6,566 nucleotides of DNA, from assembly GCA_012032855.1 (NCBI GenBank), contig JAAUQA010000192.1, positions 1 through 6,566 of the forward strand, read 5' to 3'. The position numbers were made by a program, and so were the translations under genes. Below, piece after piece: positions 1 through 5,225 of the stretch (position 1 is its first letter; each line of letters starts with the position of its first letter). The notes under the pieces were generated by a model that was not told the DNA's origin, searched no databases, and saw only the letters and a list, made by a program, of their open reading frames with translations. This DNA is from Candidatus Competibacteraceae bacterium. GTDB taxonomy: Bacteria; Pseudomonadota; Gammaproteobacteria; Competibacterales; Competibacteraceae.

Positions 1-472
1 ATAAAGCCGTACCCTTATCGGCGGCCTGGCGCACGGCCGTCACATTCTCCAACAGCCATTTCACCTTCGGCCCCGAAAAATAAGTCGCCAAAGGCAGCCC
101 CGTCTTATCCCGAAACCGATTTTGGCCCACACCGCCAGCCAGCGCTGTGCAAATTTTGTCGGTGCGCGTATCTTGCCAGACGATGGCGTTATAAACCGGT
201 TTCCCGGTTTTTCGATTCCACACCACGACGGTTTCACGTTGATTGGTAATGCCGATAGCGGCAACCGGTTCTTCCCCACTTTGCAATACTTCGCGGCAGA
301 CGGCTTGGGTGGTGTCCCAAATGGCTTCCGGATCATGTTCGACCCAACCGAGTTGGGGATAAATTTGTCGGAATTCTTGTTGCGCAGTGCGTAAAATTCG
401 GCCATCTTGATCGAAAATGATCGCACGTGAACTGGTTGTGCCCTGATCAATGGCTAATAATGCGGTCGTCAT
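1..472 (-). CDS. glpK: Glycerol kinase, N-terminal part (cut by the window edge)
   Basis: This enzyme phosphorylates glycerol with ATP to sn-glycerol-3-phosphate in the cytoplasm, trapping the imported substrate. The first 157 codons are visible; the rest lies left of the window (the full family length is about 500 residues). Reading the minus strand shows the FGGY-kinase phosphate loop DQGTTSSR at residues 9-16, GWVEHDP at 42-48, GITNQRET at 74-81 (R79 and E80 match the glycerol-binding R83/E84 of the E. coli enzyme), YNAIVWQ at 94-100 and TYFSGPKVKW at 130-139, where Y131 matches glycerol-binding Tyr135. The start at 472 is supported by an AAAGAGG ribosome site at 481-487, eight bases upstream. 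It is divergent from glpR1 and shares a 127 bp spacer that carries a GlpR-like operator. The frame is intact as far as it can be read. Confidence 0.97.
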   Translation of the reverse strand, partial: MTTALLAIDQGTTSSRAIIFDQDGRILRTAQQEFRQIYPQLGWVEHDPEAIWDTTQAVCREVLQSGEEPVAAIGITNQRETVVVWNRKTGKPVYNAIVWQDTRTDKICTALAGGVGQNRFRDKTGLPLATYFSGPKVKWLLENVTAVRQAADKGTAL

Positions 473-491
473 CGGTTTGGCCTCTTTCTTT

Positions 492-510
492 TATGATTGT
501 TTCGAGCATA
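492..510. promoter_or_regulatory. Candidate GlpR operator in the glpK-glpR1 divergent spacer
   Basis: TATGATTG (492-499), a 3-nt gap and CGAGCATA (503-510) form an imperfect inverted repeat with 6 of 8 positions symmetric. The right half, TTCGAGCATA at 501-510, agrees at all ten positions with the E. coli GlpR half-site as I recall it (WWCGARMATW). The E. coli operator has a 4-nt centre, so this one is a base shorter. A second half-site-like sequence, TACGAAGATA at 522-531, fits 9 of 10 but has no good partner. The site lies upstream of the glpK ribosome site and overlaps a weak minus-strand -10-like TACTAT (508-513), a position suited to repression of glpK and possibly glpR1. The pattern is seen; binding is inferred. 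Confidence 0.42.
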
Positions 511-599
511 GTACAGCGCAATACGAAGATAAAGGAACATTAGTGCTACGGAATCATTGGATTGTACTCACCTGCCTGTCGCGAGGCTAGCAACGCAAC

Positions 600-1379
600 A
601 TGGTTTTCAATCGCCGACAACAACGGATACTGGAATGGATTGGACGCGATGGTTACGCCACTATCGAAGCCTTGGCGGACCATTTCAAGGTCACTCCCCA
701 GACCATGCGCCGCGACATCAATGCCTTGTGTAAACAGGGTTTATTGATGCGTTATCACGGCGGGGCCGGGGTTCCACAATCCAGCGTCGAAAATATTGCT
801 TATCCAACCCGGCAAGCGCTCAGCCATGAAGAAAAGCATCGCATAGCCGACCTGGTCGCCCGACATATCCCGGATCACGCCTCATTGTTCATCAATTTAG
901 GCACGACCAATGAAGAAGTCGCCAAAGCACTCCAGCATCATAAGGGGTTGCGGGTCATTACTAATAATCTCAACGCTGCCCTCATTCTTTGTGAAAATCC
1001 CGACTGCGAGGTGATTACAGCTGGCGGCGTGGTCCGCCATCAGGATCACGGTGTCATCGGTGAGGCTACCATTGATTTCATCCGCCAGTTTAAAGTCGAT
1101 TTCGCCGTGATCGGGATTTCCGGCATTGAAGAAGACGGTACCCTACGCGATTTCGATTATCGCGAAGTTCGGGTATCCCAGGCTATTATTGAGCAATCCC
1201 GGCAAGTGTTGCTGGCCACCGATCACACTAAATTCGGTCGCAATGCCCTGGTGCACCTCGGCCATGTGCGCCAGATCGACGCCCTGTTCACCGATCGCCC
1301 GCCCCCGCCTGCTTTGGCTACGATACTGGCTGAAACTGGTATCGACGTTTACGTGACTGATTCCGCCAAAAACAACTAA
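600..1379 (+). CDS. glpR: Glycerol-3-phosphate regulon repressor, DeoR family (copy 1)
   Basis: This is a complete 259-residue cytoplasmic repressor of the DeoR/GlpR family, whose members bind operators in glp genes and release them on binding glycerol-3-phosphate. The N-terminal winged helix-turn-helix is canonical: RQQRILEWI at 6-14, the recognition helix VTPQTMRRDI at 31-40 with the conserved R37-R38-D39, and the wing RYHGGAG at 51-57. The sugar-phosphate sensor domain follows, with SSVENIAY (61-68), GTTNEEVAKAL (101-111), AGGVVR (141-146), GVIGEATIDF (151-160), DFDYREVR (184-191) and DHTKFGRNA (208-216). It resembles E. coli GlpR along its whole length. ATG at 600 is the only sensible start because an in-frame TAG lies at 588-590; the ribosome site is poor (GAGG at 583-586, 13 nt away), suggesting low expression. 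The gene precedes glpD and is divergent from glpK. Confidence 0.95.
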   Translation: MVFNRRQQRILEWIGRDGYATIEALADHFKVTPQTMRRDINALCKQGLLMRYHGGAGVPQSSVENIAYPTRQALSHEEKHRIADLVARHIPDHASLFINLGTTNEEVAKALQHHKGLRVITNNLNAALILCENPDCEVITAGGVVRHQDHGVIGEATIDFIRQFKVDFAVIGISGIEEDGTLRDFDYREVRVSQAIIEQSRQVLLATDHTKFGRNALVHLGHVRQIDALFTDRPPPPALATILAETGIDVYVTDSAKNN

Positions 1380-1383
1380 TAAA

Positions 1384-1401
1384 TTTTTTCGTTCGAACCC
1401 T
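1384..1401. promoter_or_regulatory. Candidate GlpR operator upstream of glpD (distal)
   Basis: TTTTTTCGTT (1384-1393) fits 9 of 10 positions of the recalled GlpR half-site WATKYTCGWW, and TTCGAACCCT (1392-1401) fits 8 of 10 of the inverse half-site. The two overlap by 2 nt, so the centre is 2 nt shorter than in E. coli. The sequence has the perfect core palindrome GTTCGAAC (1391-1398) and touches the -35-like TTGATA at 1401. A function as an operator is inferred. Confidence 0.35.
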
Positions 1402-1428
1402 TGATAGCGGGATTATTTTCACTATTAT
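1401..1428 (+). promoter_or_regulatory. Sigma70-type promoter candidate for glpD
   Basis: TTGATA (1401-1406) and TATTAT (1423-1428) each match the sigma70 -35 and -10 consensus at 5 of 6 positions and are 16 nt apart. They sit in the AT-rich 121 bp gap between glpR1 and glpD, about 72 nt before the chosen glpD start. Candidate GlpR sites lie on both sides. This would give glpD, and perhaps the downstream genes, a promoter separate from that of glpR1. Confidence 0.5.
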
Positions 1429-1443
1429 TCGTTTATGTTCGAA
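1428..1443. promoter_or_regulatory. Candidate GlpR operator upstream of glpD (promoter-proximal)
   Basis: TATGTTCGAA (1434-1443) fits the recalled GlpR half-site WATKYTCGWW at all ten positions. TTCG at 1428-1431 and CGAA at 1440-1443 form an inverted pair 8 nt apart, extending to ATTCG/CGAAT at 1427-1444. The site begins at the last base of the proposed -10 and would cover the transcription start, a classical place for a repressor. The half-site spacing differs from the E. coli operator, so its symmetry is uncertain. Confidence 0.42.
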
Positions 1444-1490
1444 TGAAATTCTATGCCTATCCATCTCGCACAGCGAGCGGAGCACGAACG

Positions 1491-1498
1491 GGAAGAAG
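1491..1498 (+). promoter_or_regulatory. Ribosome binding site that decides the glpD start
   Basis: GGAAGAAG lies just before ATG 1501. An earlier in-frame ATG at 1453 has no purine-rich sequence at the right distance and would add 16 hydrophilic residues (starting MPIHLAQRAE) ahead of the normal family N-terminus, so 1501 is preferred. Confidence 0.55.
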
Positions 1499-1500
1499 CA

Positions 1501-2259
1501 ATGATTCAGTTGAGAACCAGTCATATTGAACAGCTCTCTCACCACACGTTTGATGCCTTAATCATCGGCGGCGGCATCAACGGGGCAGTTTCAGCGGCCG
1601 CGTTAGCGGGTCGAGGGGTGAAAACCGCGCTCATCGATAAAGGCGATTTTGCCGGTTTCACCAGTATGCATTCCTCGAATCTGGTGTGGGGCGGCATCAA
1701 ATACATGGAAAGTTACGACTTCGGACTGGTGCGCAAACTGTGCCTGAGCCGCAACCAGTTACTCAGGAATTATCCGTCTTCGGTCCAGGAAATCCGATTT
1801 TTTGCGACTATCGCTAAGGGATTCCGCTATCCGCCGTTCCTACTGTACCTGGGTACGTGGTTGTATTGGTTGATCGGCAACGGCTACACGCGTATTCCGC
1901 GTTTGTTATCTAAACCTCGCATCCATACCGAAGAGCCGATCGTCAACACCGACGATGCTGTCGGCGGTTTCGAATATTCCGATGCGTATCTCTACGATAA
2001 CGATGCCCGCTTTGTGTTCAATTTCGTGCGCGCTGCGTTGGACCGGGGTTGTGTCGCTGCGAATTATCTCGAATCGTTGGGTGGACAACGTATCGATGGT
2101 TACTGGCATATCCGGGTACAGGACGTTATCAACGGACGTGAATTCATCGTTCGCGCCAAAGTATTGATCAACGCCGCCGGTCCTTTCGCCGATCAGCATA
2201 ATCGCCTAACCGACCAAAATACCGAACACCACCATGTGTTTCCAAGGGCATTCATCTGA
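1501..2259 (+). CDS. glpD: GlpD N-terminal fragment as read (FAD-binding part)
   Basis: As sequenced, translation from 1501 gives 252 residues. Residues 1-247 are genuine GlpD and carry the FAD-binding fold with GGGINGA at 23-29. The last five, PRAFI, are out-of-frame residues before the premature TGA at 2257. This part lacks roughly the second half of the protein, including part of the substrate-binding region and the C-terminal helical domain, so it is unlikely to be active alone. See the whole-gene entry for the frameshift. Confidence 0.75.
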   Translation: MIQLRTSHIEQLSHHTFDALIIGGGINGAVSAAALAGRGVKTALIDKGDFAGFTSMHSSNLVWGGIKYMESYDFGLVRKLCLSRNQLLRNYPSSVQEIRFFATIAKGFRYPPFLLYLGTWLYWLIGNGYTRIPRLLSKPRIHTEEPIVNTDDAVGGFEYSDAYLYDNDARFVFNFVRAALDRGCVAANYLESLGGQRIDGYWHIRVQDVINGREFIVRAKVLINAAGPFADQHNRLTDQNTEHHHVFPRAFI

Positions 2260-2336
2260 TCGTCCGGCAACTGACCCCGCATCGCAGGGTACTTTCTTTC
2301 TTCGCAGACGATGGTCGCCTGTTTTTTGTCATTCCT

Positions 2337-3188
2337 ATGGGGGGTCACACCTGTATCGGCACCACCGATACCCGGGTCGCACATCCCGAAACCCAGGTGA
2401 CGGACGAAGATATTGACTTCGTTCTGAACAACATCAACAAACGGGTGAACTTGGATCGTCCATTGGGCCGGGACGACATTATCGCTACTCGCTGTGGGGT
2501 GCGTCCCCTTGCGGTAGAAACCAACGACAGCGAGGGCCGAGATTTTCTGCAACTGTCGCGCAAACATGCGATTGATGCCGATCTGGACACACACACTTTA
2601 AGCATCTTCGGCGGCAAACTCACCGATTGCATCAATGTGGGAGACGAGGTATGCGATTTGGTGCGCAAAATGGACGTAGCGATTCCATTTCCGAGTTTTA
2701 AATGGTATGGCGAGCCGCCAGCTGAGGTCCGAGAAGAATTCTTTCATCGCGCTCGCCTGATGGATCTGGATAAGCTCACTGTCACCAATGCCACCGAACC
2801 GCTAAGCGTTCGCTTATGGCGTCGCTACGGTGCTCAAGCCCTAGATCTGTTGGCTTTGATCAACCAACAACCACAGCAGGCCGAGATACTCATCGAAGGG
2901 ACTGAATTCACCCGTTGCGAAGTGCAGTACGCCGCTCGCAACGAAATGATCACCAAACTTGAAGATTTTCTCCGCCGCCGCACCAAGATCGCTTTGGTGG
3001 TGCGCCGCAAGGATATCAAACAAGCGCCCGGTTTAATGGAAGCCTGCAGCATCTTGTTCGGCGCTCAAGCACAGGAAAAATTCGACGAATATTTTCACGC
3101 TGGACAGAACACGGAAGATTCGTCAGCACAACCTGACCGGATGACGCTGGACCCACAGCTTCATTCTCAAGCCCTGAATTGGAAATAA
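2337..3188 (+). CDS. glpD: GlpD C-terminal fragment as read
   Basis: The downstream open frame is 283 residues from the first ATG, an internal methionine (about residue 280 of the repaired protein) in the conserved string IPMGGHTCIGTTDTRV; the homologous frame itself begins at 2244. It contains ATRCGVRPLAVE, FGGKLTDCINVGDEVCDLV and the C-terminal GlpD domain (EVQYAARNEMITKLEDFL with RRRTK following). No convincing ribosome site precedes 2337, so this is probably not an independent gene but the second half of the frameshifted glpD. The tail after DEYFHAGQNTEDSS is low-complexity and not typical of E. coli GlpD. Confidence 0.7.
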   Translation: MGGHTCIGTTDTRVAHPETQVTDEDIDFVLNNINKRVNLDRPLGRDDIIATRCGVRPLAVETNDSEGRDFLQLSRKHAIDADLDTHTLSIFGGKLTDCINVGDEVCDLVRKMDVAIPFPSFKWYGEPPAEVREEFFHRARLMDLDKLTVTNATEPLSVRLWRRYGAQALDLLALINQQPQQAEILIEGTEFTRCEVQYAARNEMITKLEDFLRRRTKIALVVRRKDIKQAPGLMEACSILFGAQAQEKFDEYFHAGQNTEDSSAQPDRMTLDPQLHSQALNWK

Positions 3189-3197
3189 CCGCTTGGG

Positions 3198-3288
3198 TAG
3201 GATGTGGTGAGTTTGCGAACCGCATCATTCGAGAGGATTGAACGCGAATGAGTTAGGAATGATGCGGTTCCTTCGTCACCGCATCCTA
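3198..3288. repeat. Long palindromic REP-like element between glpD and glpR2
   Basis: Two nested inverted repeats fill most of this 151 bp gap. The outer arms TAGGATGTGGTGA (3198-3210) and TCACCGCATCCTA (3276-3288) pair at 12 of 13 positions, with the exception being a G-T wobble in RNA. The inner arms GAACCGCATCATTC (3217-3230) and GAATGATGCGGTTC (3257-3270) pair perfectly over 14 bp, separated from the outer stem by 6 and 5 unpaired bases. The 26-nt loop offers a competing CATTCG/CGAATG pairing (3226-3231 with 3245-3250). The GGATGCGGTGA...AACCGCATC theme is typical of interspersed palindromic repeats that occur in many copies in some bacterial genomes. No T run follows the stem on the plus strand, so it is not a standard terminator, though it could attenuate transcription or stabilise upstream mRNA. 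Confidence 0.8.
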
Positions 3289-3339
3289 AAAATACCATAA
3301 AGCAATACAGTCACACGATGACGAGGAGGATGATTCACC

Positions 3340-4113
3340 ATGCACTCTCCAACCGAACGCCAGACGCGTATCCTGGAGCTGATTAAACACCAAGGCTTCG
3401 TCTCAATTGGAGCGCTGGCACAGCGACTTGGCGATTCTACCGAGGATATTCAAACCGATATTGACCTGCTTTGTGGGCAGGGATTACTGCAACGACATGA
3501 AAGCGATACGGGCCCGCTTTCCAGCGTAGAAAACATCGCCTACACTACCCGTCAGACCCTTTATGCCGAAGAAAAAGCCCACATCGGCCGCGAGGTCGCC
3601 CGCCACATCCCGGACCATTCATCGCTGTTCATCAACATCGGCACCACCACTGAAGCAGTCGCCAAAGCCCTGCTGGGACATAAAGGATTGCGCGTCGTTA
3701 CCAATGATCTCAATGTCGCCAGTATCCTCAGTCCGAATCCCGAGTTAGAAGTGATCGTGGCCGGTGGCATTGTGCGCAGTCGTGACCAGGGCATTGTCGG
3801 AGAAGCGACCATTGATCTGATCCGCCAATTTCGGCTGGATTACGGCATCATCGGTATCAGTGCCATCGATGCCAGCGGTGCGCTACTCGATTTCGATTAC
3901 CGTGAAGTGCGGGTCGCCCAAGCGATCATTGAAAATTCCCGCCAAGTGTTTCTGATCGCCGATCACAGCAAGTTCAATCGCAATGCGATGGTACGGCTCG
4001 GCCATATTTCACAACTCAGCGCGCTGTTCACCGATGCAGAACCGCCTGTCGCTATGGCTGAGCAACTCGCCGCCGCCAAGGTCGCGCTTCATATCGCCAA
4101 GGCAGCATCATGA
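3340..4113 (+). CDS. GlpR paralogue with altered DNA-recognition helix (copy 2)
   Basis: This is a complete 257-residue DeoR/GlpR-family protein colinear with the glpR1 product. Over residues 61-240 the two share 121 of 180 positions by hand count, including SSVENIAY (61-68), HIPDHSSLFINIGTTTEAV (89-107), GEATIDLIRQF (154-164), DFDYREVRVAQAIIENS (184-200) and DHSKFNRNAM (208-217), so glycerol-3-phosphate sensing is likely kept. The N-terminal HTH scaffold remains (RILELIKHQGF at 10-20), but the recognition helix reads GDSTEDIQTDI (31-41) in place of KVTPQTMRRDI, losing both conserved arginines, and the wing reads RHESDTGP instead of RYHGGAG. It may bind a different operator, act through GlpR1 in mixed oligomers, or have lost DNA binding. 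A strong AGGAGG lies at 3324-3329, and its stop overlaps the glpS start (ATGA). The gene is transcribed with the importer genes. Confidence 0.9.
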   Translation: MHSPTERQTRILELIKHQGFVSIGALAQRLGDSTEDIQTDIDLLCGQGLLQRHESDTGPLSSVENIAYTTRQTLYAEEKAHIGREVARHIPDHSSLFINIGTTTEAVAKALLGHKGLRVVTNDLNVASILSPNPELEVIVAGGIVRSRDQGIVGEATIDLIRQFRLDYGIIGISAIDASGALLDFDYREVRVAQAIIENSRQVFLIADHSKFNRNAMVRLGHISQLSALFTDAEPPVAMAEQLAAAKVALHIAKAAS

Positions 4114-5225
4114 CTCTCAAACTCGACAATGTCTCCAAACAGGTGGGCCGTGATACTCATCTGTATCCGATTGATCTCGAACTTAAACCCGGCCTCAATG
4201 TGCTGATCGGGCCGACTTTATCCGGCAAAACCTCTCTGATGAGGTTGATGGCGGGTTTGGACAAACCCAGCAGCGGACGGATCATCGTGGATGGACGCGA
4301 TGTTACCCATGATCCCATTCAAAAACGCAATGTGGCGATGGTCTACCAACAGTTCATCAACTACCCGTCGTTTACCGTGTATGAAAACATCGCCTCGCCG
4401 CTGAAATTGGCCGGGTTGAAAAAAACGGAAATAGACCGACGGGTCATGGAAGTCGCGGCCATGCTGCATTTGGAGCCGTTTTTGAAACGCCTGCCCGGTG
4501 AGCTGTCCGGCGGTCAGCAACAACGTACCGCAATGGCTCGGGCTCTAGCCAAGGATTCAGAACTGCTGCTGTTCGATGAACCGCTGGTCAATCTTGATTA
4601 CAAACTGCGCGAAGAATTGCGCACTGAAATGCAGGAGATTTTTAAGCGTCGGCAAGCGGTCGTTGTATACGCCACCACCGAACCCCTGGAAGCTTTGCTG
4701 CTGGGTGGCACCAGCACCGTGCTGGATGCCGGGCGAGTGTTGCAACACGGTTCGACCCTACAGGTTTATCATCAGCCCGCCACGGTGCGCGCCGGGCAGA
4801 TTTTCAGCGATCCACCGATTAACACCATTGACGGCAAAGTGGCGGATGGCATGGCGTGGTTGGGCGAACACATTCGCGTTCCCCTCAGCGGACATTTAGT
4901 GGATCTCGCTCCCGCGTCATACCGCTTCGGCGTGCGCGCCAATCATCTGTTCATTGCCCCCTGCAGCGCAGAAGACGTCAAGGTCGTCGCTATCACCGAG
5001 CTTGCTGAAGTCAACGGTTCGGAAACCTTCATTCATGTCACCCACCACGGCACGTACTGGGTGGTCCAGGAAGAGGGCGTGCATTCTTTGGGTTTGGGTA
5101 AGGAAATCAACCTGTATGTTAATCCACGGCATTTGTTTGCGTTCGACCAAGCCGATCGCTTGGTCGCCGCGCCCAGCCTGGAACAGAAGGCAGCGACAGC
5201 GGAGGTGAATCATGGCTCGCATTGA
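4110..5225 (+). CDS. glpS: Glycerol ABC importer ATP-binding protein GlpS
   Basis: This 371-residue cytoplasmic ATPase is one of two nonidentical subunits expected to power glycerol uptake (GlpSTPQV family; MalK/UgpC-like with a C-terminal regulatory domain). In order: Walker A GPTLSGKTS (34-42), Q-loop Q80, an intact signature LSGGQQQR (132-139), Walker B LLLFDEP (152-158) with catalytic E157, and D-loop NLD (161-163). Where the H-loop should read VTHD it reads ATTE (188-191), so the switch histidine is replaced by T190. From about residue 235 a C-terminal TOBE-like domain follows, including FGVRANHLFIAP (273-284). The start overlaps the glpR2 stop by 4 nt, with AAGG at 4099-4102; the end overlaps glpT by 14 nt, indicating translational coupling. 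The variant Walker A wording GPTLSGKT is, as I recall, usual for GlpS proteins and separates it from sugar-importer ATPases. Confidence 0.92.
   Translation: MTLKLDNVSKQVGRDTHLYPIDLELKPGLNVLIGPTLSGKTSLMRLMAGLDKPSSGRIIVDGRDVTHDPIQKRNVAMVYQQFINYPSFTVYENIASPLKLAGLKKTEIDRRVMEVAAMLHLEPFLKRLPGELSGGQQQRTAMARALAKDSELLLFDEPLVNLDYKLREELRTEMQEIFKRRQAVVVYATTEPLEALLLGGTSTVLDAGRVLQHGSTLQVYHQPATVRAGQIFSDPPINTIDGKVADGMAWLGEHIRVPLSGHLVDLAPASYRFGVRANHLFIAPCSAEDVKVVAITELAEVNGSETFIHVTHHGTYWVVQEEGVHSLGLGKEINLYVNPRHLFAFDQADRLVAAPSLEQKAATAEVNHGSH

Larger units (their letters stand above)
1501..3188 (+). pseudogene. glpD: Glycerol-3-phosphate dehydrogenase, interrupted by a single-base frameshift
   Basis: GlpD is the FAD-dependent, membrane-associated enzyme that oxidises glycerol-3-phosphate to dihydroxyacetone phosphate and passes electrons to quinone. 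Conceptual repair gives about 562 residues, against 501 for E. coli GlpD, with a longer C-terminal tail. The dinucleotide fold GGGINGA lies at 23-29, followed by SSNLVWGGIKYME (58-70). The frame breaks at TTTCC (2239-2243): frame 1 reads HHHVFPRAFI then TGA at 2257-2259. Reading from 2244 in the other frame restores the family sequence KGIHLIVRQLTP, then GTTDTRV, ATRCGVRPLAVE and FGGKLTDCINVG, and the C-terminal hallmark EVQYAARNEMITKLEDFL from about residue 474. One T added to the TTT run would make the gene whole. No other lesion was found, so this is either a very recent mutation or a sequencing error. It lies between glpR1 and glpR2. Confidence 0.9.

Noticed and set aside
122..394. Plus-strand 90-codon open frame opposite glpK
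   Set aside because: It lies wholly inside the clearly conserved glpK frame on the other strand and resembles no known protein.
1453..1500. Extended GlpD start at ATG 1453
   Set aside because: It has no ribosome site and adds 16 residues not expected before the FAD-binding fold; ATG 1501 with GGAAGAAG is better.
2234..2246. Programmed -1 frameshifting as the explanation for split glpD
   Set aside because: A -1 slip after TTT would give the right protein, but the tandem codons GTG TTT would have to re-pair with TGT GTT, which does not fit the X XXY YYZ rule. The T run is only three bases long, too short for transcriptional slippage, and GlpD is not known to need frameshifting.
3198..3296. 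Rho-independent terminator after glpD
   Set aside because: The stem is strong, but it is far longer than usual, has an interior loop, and is followed by CTAAAAATACC with no T run on the plus strand. The better reading is a REP-like palindrome.
3272..3300. Promoter for glpR2 (TTCGTC, 17 nt, CATAAA)
   Set aside because: The -35 matches the consensus at only two positions and the -10 at four; part of it lies inside the palindrome, so the support is too weak to list.
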